Positions 1 through 10,996 of a stretch of 64,000 nucleotides of DNA are shown here, piece after piece. Every line of letters starts with the position of its first letter. The stretch's first letter is position 1. The position numbers and the translations under genes were made by a program. Source of the stretch: Adineta ricciae (Eukaryota > Rotifera > Eurotatoria > Adinetida > Adinetidae); contig CAJNOJ010000069.1 of assembly GCA_905250025.1 (NCBI GenBank), forward strand, positions 68,458 through 132,457. Reading direction: 5' to 3'. Under the pieces are notes generated by a model. The model did not search any database. It was not told where the DNA came from and saw nothing but the letters and a program-made list of their open reading frames with translations.

Positions 1-116
1 AACCGCTACACATTCTATTTTCATTAATATTAAGACAACATTTATAATAAAATAGAAGACTAGAGACAATATACGTATATATATATGTGTGTGTGTGGAA
101 AGAAATAAAGAGTTTC
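1..116 (-). other. 3' flank of the Eps15 gene
   Basis: AT-rich sequence downstream of the Eps15 stop codon, holding a short AT then GT dinucleotide run at about 76-97. It is probably the 3' UTR and the polyadenylation region; on the minus strand AATAAA-like motifs can be made out but no cleavage site can be fixed. Confidence 0.4.
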
Positions 117-2350
117 CTATGAACCAAATACATCGAAGAGATCAGTAAATGCCTGGGTGCCAGGTTGTGGTGGAGCTTGACGGGTCGGTTCCCATGGCAT
201 TGCAGATTGCGGTCGATTGACTGCTGGCGCTGCCATGTGACTAAAATCACTTCCACCGAACATATTTGCACCAGGAGTTTTCGAACGGTTGGCCATAGAT
301 TTTTTCATCAGTTCATGCGCCATATTAAAGTCCACCGGTCGGAATGGATCCGATTCGTCTAATTTTTGATTACCACCACCAGTTGATGCTGCCGAAGCCG
401 AAAAGAATGGATCATCAGCTCGACTAACTCCAAACGGATCGGCTGTCGTTGGAAATGCGTTGAATGTATTATTCACATTGGCGGGCAAGCCGAACGGATC
501 AGCAGACGTGCTCGTCGGTGACGTGACTTGTGATTGTTGTTTTGGAGTAACAACTTTATTAGCTGTAAGTGGTGGAACTGCTGTTTTAACTGGACTATCA
601 GCCAGCTAAGGAAAACAATGAATAATCACTGATGAATGTCGAACAAAATGTGGTCATACCTGTTTGAATTTTAAGGTTAATTCATTGATTGCTGAGAGTG
701 AATCTTTTTGTTCACTCTTCATATATTGTTCAATGAGTGCACGTTGACCTTCGACAACATTCTGATATCGTTCGAGATCAAGTTTAACTTGATTGAATTG
801 CTGTTGTTTGTTCAAAAGTCGACTTTCAATGGTATTTTTTTCGTCACGGATTCTATTTAATGTTTGACGAACTTCTTGCTGAGCATCGGTTTCAACGGAC
901 AGTTCATTGATCTTTTCTCGTGCTAGCTCAATTAAGCGATTTTCCTCTTTGATTCGCTGTTCGATATCATGAATATCTTTGATTGCCTTTTCCTTACGGT
1001 TTTGTATATCGCTCAGTTCGCTCTGCTTTTCGGTCATACGTTGTTGACGCTCAACTAGCGTTGCATTCACTGTTCCACATCGAAGCTCAAGTGATGCGAG
1101 CTCAGCGCGTTTATCTTTGACAGCTTGTTGTTTTTCATTGAATTGGATTTCGCATAAACTTTTCTCGCTGGTTAATGCATTGACTTCGCTCAATAATTGT
1201 TGCAATTCAGCATTGTCACTGTCATTAACTGAGAATGTCTTCGGTCGAAGCGATGGTGGAATCATATCATGCGAAAGTTCCATAGGAATTTGGTAGTTCG
1301 GTGCTGAAAATATCAAGAAAAAGAAGTTATATTCGTATAGGAAAGAAACGAACCTTGCAATTTCAGTTGAATGAAGTGCGATGCTAATGCAAATTGTTCA
1401 GGATTGAGTTTACCCGTTTGACCAATATCGCATAGATTCCATATATGCGATAGTACAAAATTGGGTAGGCCACTTGTCAGAAATGTTTGAAAAACATCAT
1501 TGCCTGACAAGAATCCGTCTTTATCTGAGTCGAGTTGATGAAATAGCACATCGAATTTTTGCTTGTCTTCGAAACTAACAATCCATTGATCGTCCGTTCG
1601 TTTCGATGGTGAGATTTGCGAAGGTGCCAACGATGCTAATGCGCCTCCTGCTGGCATGATATTCGGTAGACTAATATTGATGTCAACACCTGATACTCGA
1701 CGCATGCGTATTGGCATTAGATTTGTTGGTAATCGGTCGGGTAATTCGCGGATAGTTGCAGTTTTTACACCATGAATAAGAAACATTGCAATTGCGAATT
1801 CATTTCGATCTAATGCGCCATCTTCATCAATGTCACTCAAGTCCCAGATCTTATGCAATTGATCAGCTGATAGACCAGACTTGAGAAATATGGGCTTGAC
1901 AGATGTACCTGGTAATTTACTCATTGTTCCACTTAATTTCTCGAATGCAACATCAAATGTACAACGAGCTGTAGGTCCAATTGTCCACATATCCGCAACG
2001 GCAAGACTTATGCTTTGTGGAATATCGCCACCTAAATTCGGCGGGACAATATCTTTCGTTATATTCGAGTAATCATTGAAATCGAGCTTATTTTGTGCGA
2101 GAGCAATAAGTTTCAATCCAATATAAAATCCTCGTCGATCTAAATAACCTCGACCGTGTGGATCAGCTAAGTTCCAAATGATTTTCAATTGTTCAGGTTT
2201 TAAATGTGAACGTTGAAAGTAATTATTCGCTTCGATGGAACTCACGATACCATGATCGTGAGGGTCGGATTGCGCGAAATGATATTCATACAAAGCATAT
2301 TGCGATTTACCGACTACGGTATCTAAATCGATCGTGTCAAATTCAGACAT
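117..2350 (-). CDS. EPS15: Eps15-like endocytic adaptor (three EH domains, coiled coil, DPF tail)
   Basis: Three exons (2350-1354, 1303-660, 605-117) give a 709-residue protein. Exon 1 encodes three EH domains, roughly residues 10-105, 115-215 and 250-340; the second and third keep EF-hand-like calcium loops (DIDEDGALD, DSDKDGFLS). Exon 2 is a long charged coiled coil (about 350-560), used for dimerisation in the family. Exon 3 has repeated DPF motifs (SDPFRP, DDPFF, ADPFG), the AP-2 alpha-ear ligand. The order EH3, coiled coil, DPF is diagnostic of Eps15/Eps15L1, a scaffold at clathrin-coated pits that binds NPF proteins. No ubiquitin-interacting motif is obvious at the C-terminus, and the protein is shorter than human Eps15. 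The ATG follows directly after a T-rich tract and CAG, so this start is strongly favoured. It is the last gene of the minus-strand cluster, 165 bases after the Kintoun stop. Confidence 0.93.
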
Positions 2351-2363
2351 CTGAAAAAAAAAG
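2351..2363 (-). promoter_or_regulatory. Splice-acceptor-like tract abutting the Eps15 ATG
   Basis: On the minus strand a run of T ends in CAG immediately before the ATG at 2350. No matching 5' splice site with a coding exon lies upstream, because the neighbouring gene Kintoun ends at 2516. This fits a trans-splice acceptor, though a 5' UTR intron cannot be excluded. Confidence 0.6.
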
Positions 2364-2515
2364 AAACAACATAAAAGTGAATGTTTTTTTTTTCTTTTTT
2401 TCTTTTAAACACCACCAGAGAAACGTCAGTGTAGAAGGAAATGTAATAGTATATACAGAGACAGAAAGAAAAACACTAGATAACCATGCACATCACGAAA
2501 GAAAATTTAACGAAA

Positions 2516-5245
2516 CTAATTGTCTAATTCGAAAATAAGAGGGTTAGTAAATTGAACAGCTGATTTAGTTTTTGAGGCATTTCCATCTTCACTCTTCGAC
2601 GACGCGATGCCGCTGGCTTGCCGAGCGATAACATCCTGGAATTCCACGGGATTTTTGTATTCATTCGATTGATTGGCTGACTTGTTTTTCTCCGATGTTG
2701 AATCATCTGGATCGCTCGATTGAGAGTTGAGAGAGTCTTGCCGTTTACGCTTTTTCAATTTACGTTGTTGATGCGACGATAATTTTCTCATACCTGAAAC
2801 AGGTCCACCTGGTTTAAATGTTTTTCTTGATACTTGATTGTTGAATGTCACATGTTTGACATTCAGCGACGAACTTGGTGTTGTGCATAAACTACTACTA
2901 CCACCGCTATCTGGCGATGTTACAATACTATTATTTTCATTACTACTAGTCAAATCATCAACAGTTGAACATGCTTCGAAAACAGGTTCTTCATGTTGAT
3001 TATCATTGTTCGAATTATCAAAGTTTTCACTGAATGATGCTGAGTACGAACGATATTTTGTTGAATTTTTTAGTATGCCCTAGAAAAGCGAAGGAAACTT
3101 AGTGGAAATGACTGAAAAGATATACTTTTAGTTTGAATTCTCCGTTTGATGTTAATCCCAGCTCAACTTGAGATTCCGACATATGGCGACGATAGGCTGT
3201 TGGACGCGCAATACTTTTAGGCATCTCAGGAAGTTTATCTTCCTCTTTTTCTTCATCGGTATTTGATTCAAGTGATATAGTCGAAATTTTATTCGATAAT
3301 TTATCGTTACTATCTGGTGCGGTTAACGAATTCTTTCGTTTTTGCTTGGCCATCTTTTTCGCTTGTTTCTTTGTTAGTTGTTTCGGCTGCTCGCCGTTCA
3401 ACGAAGTGGACGAGTCCGATCTGGACACGAGAAAGTCGTCCTTGGTCATTGCTTGAGTAGATGAAGTGCTGGCTTTGTCAGGAGCGGGCGTATTCGATAC
3501 AGTTGAATAATGCGTCTAAAACATGAAAAAAAATTTATCGATAATGAAGAGAAATACCGTGTACAGCTGGTAATGTTAGACATGATTCAATATTTGCATG
3601 CATGACTTATGAGGGGTGTTTATTTACCTTCATATCGTCGCGATTAACACTACTTTGAAAGTGATCGATTTGTTTATTGTTGGAAGTCTTTTTCAAAATA
3701 ACTAAAACATTGTCGTCATTGAATTTTATACTTGAAGAACTTTCGGCGGTGTCGAAAGTCATTGGTTCATCAAAATCAAGACAAAGTTGATGTTGAAGTG
3801 GATAAAACCCAGAGCCTAACGAGGATAACTGAATAGTAACATGTTGACCATCATTGTCTAGTTTGAAACTAGATTCATCGACATTTTTCACATAAATGAC
3901 AATTGCTAGATGTCCGGAACCTTGTTTGTATTCAAATGGAATTGATGTATAAACTACATTCGCAGGTTTCTCAATTGCTGGTGCGGGTTCTGTTGCTGGA
4001 ATGGGTGAGTTGACCTCAGCAGTCTCTTCATTCGTCTCTTCTGGAGGAGTATCTGTTTGCATTTCAATGACCGCCGGCATTTCTTTGATAACAGCTAATA
4101 CAACGAGTAACTTGCGTTGTTTTTTGTCAAAACGTGCATGACTATCACTCTCACGAACTGGATAAGATAATGGCAAATCAAGTGAATACTTTGGTGAGTC
4201 ACAGTGAAGTTTAAGTGAACGTTCACATACATCAAGATCGACATTACTCGATGATGCGCACAATGGCAGGTCAATTTCCACGAGTAACTCTTTCGGACGC
4301 ATTGAATGCACTTGTGAAACGAGAGGATTTGTACAATCCTGCATGTCGAACTCACCGCGATGAACTATACGATATGTTGGAACCGTAAAACCATTTTCAT
4401 CGGTACGAGGTGTGTTCGTCTCAGGCGGAGTGATACTGGCTGGCGGAGAAGAATTGTTATTAGTTGAACGGTTATGATTCGAAAGGATAACTTTATGGTT
4501 TTGAGCAGCAGATAGTGCCTTGTCGATGATTTCATCGCTAGAAAAGGTTATTAATCGATGCAATGAGATAGTAATTAGTTGCAAACACTTACGTTTCATT
4601 TTTTAATTGTTTTTCTGTTTCTTCCACAAAATTCTCTTGCTTTTTCCTAAGAATTGTTGCTTTTGGCACCCCTTTGAACTTCATTTTCAACCGTTTCACG
4701 TTTTTTCGATCCAATTTGCAATTGTAATTCTTTTCAACTGAGTCCAATGCTGATTCGTCGATCATATTCATGAATTTCTCGTTTGTTTCGCCCATTCGAT
4801 AAGTATCCGGAGAGAAAATCACATCGTAAACAGTACACGATTTCGATTCATGATCAAGATCTTCGTGTGGACCAGCTAGACAATGCGGTAAACTCCATTG
4901 TGCACCTTTTTTTCCATTCGGTCCATCGGTTTTCGCATAGGAAGGTTTATCTACATGTTCATTCATTGCAATGTTAATAAAACATTTCGTCTTATCACCG
5001 ATTGTTGTTTTCAGTACATGACCTGCGTTCGGATGTATGAATGTCACATCCGAGCCACGTTGTTGCTCGGCGGCGCGAATTTCTTGCTCGTATAGCTCGC
5101 GATTCTTTGGATCATTGAGTTCTTCTGCGTATTGAATAAACAATTTGCGAAATTCTGCGTTTTGAAATGCGTCCGAAAAGCGTTTCATTTCATCGCCAGT
5201 TAAATTTAAATCTTTTAATTTATCTTGAAAAGTACTTGCAGTCAT
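2516..5245 (-). CDS. DNAAF2: Kintoun/DNAAF2, PIH1-domain dynein arm assembly factor
   Basis: Four exons (5245-4593, 4537-3628, 3515-3126, 3079-2516) join in frame to 838 residues. The N-terminal PIH1 domain includes DVTFIHPNAGHVLKT and the PHCLAGPHEDLDH stretch typical of Kintoun. The middle holds the PIH C-terminal/CS-like part (TVPTYRIVHRGEFDMQDCTN, LLVEIDLPLC, LDLPLSYPV). A second CS-like segment lies near IPFEYKQGSGHLAIVIYVKN. The C-terminus is lysine- and serine-rich and contains GILKNSTKYRSYSASFSE, resembling the conserved motif near the end of animal Kintoun. In animals the protein works in the cytoplasm with HSP90/HSP70 to preassemble axonemal dynein arms, which fits a ciliated rotifer. 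The ATG lies 35 bases after the METTL9 stop and has a TTTCAG acceptor 9 bases upstream. The C-terminal exons are assigned by frame and motif. Confidence 0.9.
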
Positions 5246-5254
5246 AATTGTTAT

Positions 5255-5273
5255 CTGAAACAATGAAAATGAA
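5255..5273 (-). promoter_or_regulatory. Intercistronic acceptor between METTL9 and Kintoun
   Basis: The minus strand reads a T-rich stretch ending TTTCAG, then ATAACAATT and the Kintoun ATG. It sits about 24 bases after the METTL9 stop at 5281. So little space leaves no room for a separate promoter and supports polycistronic transcription resolved by trans-splicing. Confidence 0.65.
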
Positions 5274-5280
5274 CAACTTA

Positions 5281-6247
5281 TCATATTGCTAAGACAAAGA
5301 CATAATCATATAGGAAATAATAACTCCGTTCCATATCACCTTCACATAAATATGGTAGACGCGTTAATTTTTCTAGATGAAAACCTGATGGTTGAATGAC
5401 GTTCAGCACAAAACTGTTAATTTGCTCCTCAGGTAGTTCACCTTCGATCTGTAATGATTCATTCGGTCGGTGATGACTGTTATACTCAAAATAGGGTTTG
5501 AACGGAAGAACAAGACTAAGAACTACACGACCGATCTGAGGATTTAGATGATCGCGAATCTGCCTGAGTAATTGTACAGGATTTTCGCAACGATCAAGGA
5601 CATTTAAACAAGTAATAACATCAAATATATGATCTCCCCAATGGTTCGTATCGAGCACTGTGTAACCATACGTTGATAAACGCCAACGCATAGTTGGAGA
5701 TAGTTCAGTAACGTAGACTTTGTTAAAATTATTCGCCATGCGCTCCGTTATTGACCCGTCGCCCGCACCGATGTCGAGTAAGGTGCTGAATGGTGATTTT
5801 CCATCTGATTCGATATCGAGTAAAGTTTTAAACTGTGCACTTGAGTAAACAAACATTCGACCACGCCCGAGTAGACCATTTGCTAAAAATAAACATCACA
5901 GACTTTTATCAGTTCGACGAAAAACGAAACTTACCTGATGTTCGTGTCATAAACAATGTTAACAAAGACGCAAATACAGTATGAATCATTTGTAAGAACA
6001 CATTTTCAGATTTCTCTTCGCTTTGTTTGAGAAACAATTGGGTATCTTCGTCTTCATTCAATTGACAGAAACGTTCGCGATATTCGTCATGCAATAGATC
6101 ACTTCGGGATAAACGATACCATCTCGTTCGATCGATGCTTTGTAAACATCGATCGTTTTCTATCTTAATCAACGCAGCCCTTGCCCATGACGAACGCACC
6201 AAGGGATATGATGATTGGTGACAATTGGTACAGTATTCATTCATCAT
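5281..6247 (-). CDS. METTL9: METTL9/DREV-like protein-histidine methyltransferase
   Basis: Two exons (6247-5935 and 5882-5281) encode 304 residues. The junction rebuilds TSANGLLGRGRMFV, matching the TSINGLLGRG region of animal METTL9. The SAM-binding motif is LLDIGAGDGSITE; later conserved blocks are CLNVLDRCENP, RVVLSLVLPF and TRLPYLCEGDM. Family members methylate histidine in HxH-type motifs of target proteins, which is established for mammalian METTL9. The mammalian N-terminal signal sequence is not seen; the start used here has tandem ATGs and a TTTTAG acceptor 4 bases upstream. The gene sits between retinol dehydrogenase (98 bases upstream) and Kintoun (35 bases downstream), all on the minus strand. 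Confidence 0.9.
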
Positions 6248-6252
6248 TCTAT

Positions 6253-6265
6253 CTAAAATTTATTG
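6253..6265 (-). promoter_or_regulatory. Intercistronic acceptor upstream of METTL9, with AATAAA
   Basis: The minus strand reads CAATAAATTTTAG then ATAGAATGATG. An AATAAA hexamer lies right next to the acceptor, so the same short gap could hold the polyadenylation signal of the upstream gene and the trans-splice site of the downstream one. Confidence 0.5.
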
Positions 6266-6345
6266 ATTCTATACGTAATTTTTTCGTAGGAAAACGAATG
6301 ATTAGACAAATGAAATCACAGCGAGAAGTCGAGAGAATTTGTTAT

Positions 6346-7752
6346 TCAATTATTACGAATTTCTTTTAATGCATCTCGTAAATTTGTCATTTCTTCACTT
6401 AGCTTCCACAGACGTTCAGCTGATTGTCTGTCTTGCGATGTTTTCGATGATGGACATTCTTTACATTCCCTGTAGACATTCAAATCTCGATGGGACAATG
6501 CATCAACAGAATGGCAAATACTCACGAAAAATACTTGCCAGTCACATGATCTAATTGCCGATCCGTTGCAAGATAGATCGATGTCTGAGCGCCTTGCTCG
6601 GGAGTTTTCGTCAAACAGTACCATATTGGTGTAATCAACAGAATAATACCATCTAAAATACTTTGATAATTCCCCAGGATACTTCGTGTGACTTCCGTTC
6701 GAACAACGCCTATGAATAATTTATGAAATGAACTCAATCAGTAAGAATCTATTAATACCTGGGTGGAGGCTATTGGCTGTGATATTCGTATCTGAAATTG
6801 AATTTTTGATGAGCAGAGAATTTATTCGATGACGAAACATACCTTTTAGCCGCCGCGCTAGTTCATTGGTAAATAAAACATTGGCTAATTTACTATGAGA
6901 ATAGGCATTCATTCTCCAGTATGGTTTCGAGAAATTGATGTCATCCCAATTGATTTGGAGTCCCCAAACTGAATTTCACGAAAGAGAATGAATGTTTTTA
7001 TCATGAGGAAGAAGAAATGATTTACAAGCGTGATTGATTGATGAAACATTGATAATCCGAGCTGCGGGTGCTTTTTTCATCAGGTCCAATAGAAGATTGG
7101 TTAGGAGAAAGTGACCGAGATGATTAACAGCAAAATGAATCTCATAACCATCAACCGATTTTCCTGATGCCATCATAACACCTAAAGAAGTGCTCTGTTT
7201 TATTCAGAAATCATTTCACTGGTCTACTCACCAGCATTGTTGATTAAAACATCTAATTTTGTTAATCTATCGCGTAGCCGTTTAGCACACTCTCGAACTG
7301 ACTGCAATGAAGCAAGATCCAGCATCTCCATCTCGACTTTCTCACTTCCAGACAGTCGACGTATGTCTCTTAATGCTTCTTCCGTTCGTTTCCGATCTCG
7401 ACATGCTAATATCACGTGTGCACCTATTCCACAACAAAGACAACCATTCGAAAATCTGACTTCAATGATAAAGTCTCTCACCTCGCCTAGCTAATTCAAT
7501 CGCGGCGTATTTGCCAATGCCTGTATTACTTCCCGTAATCACAACCGTCTTCCCATCCATTCGATCCGACGATGGGCACCGTGCAGCAGAGACATAGTAG
7601 ATATTAACCAAATAAAGTAAAACTATAAGAAACGAAGAAAAAAGAAAACAAGTGAGAAATTTCAAGCGACTGATATCTCGTCGTACACAATAAGAGCAGC
7701 TTCACGTACACATGACAATACTAGCGAGGAAAATCCACATGAGCCAGGTCAT
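6346..7752 (-). CDS. Short-chain dehydrogenase, retinol dehydrogenase 11-14 type
   Basis: Eight small exons (first 7752-7710, last 6469-6346) join in frame to 332 residues. An N-terminal hydrophobic anchor (about residues 2-24) precedes the Rossmann fold: cofactor motif TGSNTGIGK, the NNAG motif (VLINNAG), catalytic Ser in INVSSI, and YSHSK carrying the catalytic Tyr and Lys. The basic pattern ACRDRKR after beta-2 suggests NADP preference. These features match animal RDH11/12/13/14, membrane-bound retinal/retinol oxidoreductases that also act on lipid aldehydes; which paralogue this is cannot be told. The start was moved upstream to an ATG whose short exon supplies the membrane anchor; TTTCAG lies 14 bases before it. 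The gene starts 34 bases after the TSEN2 stop. Confidence 0.88.
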
Positions 7753-7766
7753 AGTGAAGAACTTAT

Positions 7767-7780
7767 CTGAAATAAACAGA
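7767..7780 (-). promoter_or_regulatory. Intercistronic acceptor between TSEN2 and retinol dehydrogenase
   Basis: The minus strand reads TCTGTTTATTTCAG followed by ATAAGTTC and the ATG of the dehydrogenase. The AG is about 19 bases from the TSEN2 stop codon. This is the tightest gap of the cluster and the best single argument for a polycistronic unit. Confidence 0.65.
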
Positions 7781-7786
7781 GAAGAG

Positions 7787-9122
7787 TTAGTGAGTTTCAT
7801 CCGCTGATTGATGCTGCGTTGGTATCCATCGTTGGATTTCGACTGTTTTTATCTTGACATCCTCGAGAAACTCTCCGATATTATTTGAATTTGTATCTAC
7901 GTTTTCAACATGAACTAGAAGCAATACTTTCGCCGCATTCAGACATGCTCGATTTAGACCAGAGAGAAATGACCATGTCGAACTGTTGATCTGCCAAAAA
8001 TTCTCAATCGAAACGCAATAAACAGCGTGATTAAGGCTTGGACCAAATTTATAGAGCACTATAAACACGAAAACAAACAAAGCTCAATGAATACAAAACC
8101 AGTTAACTAACTGTAGTCGCAACCAAATTTCAATCCACACTTGACTATCCACCCGCTACTACGAAAATAATAATAAACAGCATATTTCACTGGAAAATTT
8201 TGATCTTTCAGAGTAAATCGGTGCCAGAGATCATCTGGAGATAAAATCTATCATGAATTACCGTACTGAAATCTGATTTTCAGAGTTAACTTACTTGATT
8301 AGTTTCATCTTTGACACTCAAGCAGCCAAGACCATGTTGTAAAAAGATTGTCTATCAAAAATCGAAGGTCATTTCGGAGCAGCGATAAAACAATCGTACT
8401 TCTTCAGGTAAAAGATATACACGCTCGTAAAGGATTAACTTTGACGATGAAATCTCCATAGTGTTATCTGAGATCGATTGAAATTCGAGCGGAAATCTCG
8501 ATGAATAGATCTGCCTTTCTTCAAGAATTGTCTGACATGCTTGACGATTTTCTTCGCGAACTTGATCGACAGATGACGCCAACATTTTTTTATTCAACTC
8601 TTGAAGGAATTCTTTTTCGAAATCGGACATCGGCTCACTGGAAGTAAATTTGATCAAATCGAATAAGAGCAAAAATTCTGAATGACAAACTTTGTTTCAG
8701 TAGATTCGACAGTTCGTAGACGATACGGTTTTTCATATCTCTTTCTGCTATTCGGAATTGTTTCTAACGGTAACGATGGCGATGCTTGAGTGGTTGTCCG
8801 CACAAATTCACATTTACCAAAACTTCCCTAAAACCAAAGAAATGACACTTCCAAAGGAAACAAATGATTCTCTGCTTACATATCTAAAAAGTTTATCACC
8901 CTGTTCAACATCGGGTATCATAACAAGATCGTCCACAATCTTAGCTTCGTAACATGGCCAATGCTCATCATTTTCTTCGACCTTTATTCACAAGAATGAA
9001 TACCGTATGAAAATTCCATCGATTATTCTTACTCGATCAATATCATAGATAAACAATGGGAATAGTTTCAAATATTTGATTCTGTTCGCTCGAACTTTAC
9101 TGAAATGTGCCGTTTTTTTCAT
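7787..9122 (-). CDS. TSEN2: tRNA-splicing endonuclease subunit Sen2-like
   Basis: Seven exons (9122-9033, 8981-8880, 8827-8691, 8637-8400, 8351-8295, 8247-8112, 8058-7787) give 343 residues. The C-terminal nuclease fold is clear: GLGCLSV, YAVYYYFRSSGWIVKCGLKF, then DYMLYKFGPSLNHAVYCV and NAAKVLLLVHV. These supply the Tyr, His and Lys expected of the catalytic triad in Sen2. An N-terminal GSFGKCEF block also matches the family. In eukaryotes Sen2 cuts the 5' splice site of intron-containing pre-tRNAs as part of the TSEN complex. The protein is shorter than human TSEN2, mostly in the middle. The ATG follows TTTGTAG and ATTTCA. It is the first gene of the minus-strand cluster, so any shared promoter would lie above 9130. 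Confidence 0.88.
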
Positions 9123-9128
9123 TGAAAT

Positions 9129-10996
9129 CTACAAACAAGAAAATAAATCAGACCTCACCCGTCTCCGATGTCCTAAATGAAAAATCAAAGCATTTAGATC
9201 AGTCGGTAACATACTGGCCAATTAACTTAATGCTTGAAATCGTTCTACGTAAAGCAATCACGCGTTATTTCGTTTTCTGATTTGTGGTTTATCTAACTAC
9301 GTCATTGAGATAATTACGTCAAGGTCGGAGGCAAGTTTGTACTCGAATCCGAACTATATTTGCTTTTCAATGTTTAAAATTGTTTGATCAATGATCAATT
9401 CTGTGTTCGAGAAACAATTCATGAGTCACTATATGCAGATGATCGAACGAGCAACCAGTTAGTTGCTTAGATGTACCACACGAATGAGAACAGAAGAACG
9501 CATGACTGGCACACAGCGACCTCTTAGCATGTGTAGACAGTAACATATGAACGAGCATGGAATGTTCTATCCTGGGATTAGTTTCGAAGAAAAACATCGG
9601 TTCCAGGATTTCATGAGTATGCAGACATGTTGCTCGGCAAAATTTCTGTGTAAAGATCTCTGGGAACAATTCTTAGGTTCATTGATACATAGATCATAAA
9701 ATATCGATTAATGTTGTTGATTTATTTAAGATTTCTTTCATGGCTGAAAAATAATCAGTTGTTCATGCTCCTTTGAGAGATAACGGAATGAAAGGCGAGA
9801 TGTGATTTTGTTTTTCAAACAAAAACGTACATCAACAAGGGATTGGATTAATCAATATAACGAAGTTTCGTCGAGAAAATTTCTTTCGATTGACTATCCT
9901 TAACTTGACAGGAATGTCAAAATATCCGTCGACGTCTATTTAGTTTTTTGTGTAAATAAATAAAGAACTAAAAGAATAGCCAATATACTATTAAGAAGGA
10001 TAACGTTGAGAATATCGAAATGAGATTTGTTTTCCTTACGCTGTTATTAGGAGAGATATATATGTCAACGCGAAGTCTTAATGAAAATTCTGTTTGTTAC
10101 ATTAGAAGAGCCAGAGGAATTATTCTATTTGTCTTTCTTTTCTTGTCTGCAAGTAGTGCCAGCGACTGCTGTTGTAAATAGCTAATTAACGCCGAATTAC
10201 TATTAACAAATCTGTAACGAGATGAGAAATGTATTCGATGAATTGACGAGTGGATGTTTGCTTGTCGGATATCGCGACAAGAAACGGTATAGGTACGAGA
10301 GTGTTCTCTTTGCTGCTTGCATTCGCTGAGGGAAATTAACAATTCGTGAGTTTCTCGATTCATTCGATAGTTGAAGCAGTGAAAGCTGATCATAAGAGAG
10401 AGAGAAAATAAACATCATTCAGTTATCGTTTATTTACATCAAATGAGACAAATATAATAAACAAATAGTTTCGTCCGAGATGCAATCTGCTCGAGTTGAC
10501 GTACAAGATTCGATTATGATAAGGTCATGTGTAAATTTGAAGAGAGAGAGAGGGAGAGATGATCTACATTTTTGCATATAAATCGAAAACGTGATCACGG
10601 GAACCAACACGTAAGTTTTGTAGAACTTAGAAATCGATCTATTTGTTCGCTTAATGCATTTTGAAAACTCACGGCGAGGAAGAAATGATATCGATTTCTG
10701 TTCTAGATACATACAAGTCGTTTATTATGTAGATGAAATATTTTTCTTTGTATACAATAACAAAAGGTGTTTCTCTCGATTCTCATGATAATATCAGCAT
10801 AGAAATAAAATATTCTGTATCTTTTCTTCTTTCATAGGATAGTGATTCGATACTAAATGGCGTTGAGTGGAAATACAAACCTTATATGTAAGTTATACTC
10901 GTCAATTCTGATGAGTTTTTTTCTTCTTCTTCTTCATGATAAATCTCAAGGATGAATTCTTTTCCTCTTTTCACATCCAACTAATTCTGTATCACA
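9129..10996. other. Intergenic region between divergent genes
   Basis: About 1.9 kb between the start of TSEN2 (minus) and the cysteine-less channel gene (plus). I see no convincing gene: open frames are short and lack recognisable motifs. A short purine run (GAGAGAGAGAGGGAGAG) lies at about 10540-10557. The region should carry promoters for both flanking transcripts, including the whole five-gene minus-strand cluster, but no core element can be named. Confidence 0.5.

Noticed and set aside
9388-9669. 93-codon minus-strand frame upstream of TSEN2
   Set aside because: No motif, no splice partner and unusual composition for this region; looks like chance.
10097-10712. Three overlapping minus-strand frames of 70-98 codons
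   Set aside because: They overlap or follow in different frames, are low complexity and show no protein family; probably promoter sequence.
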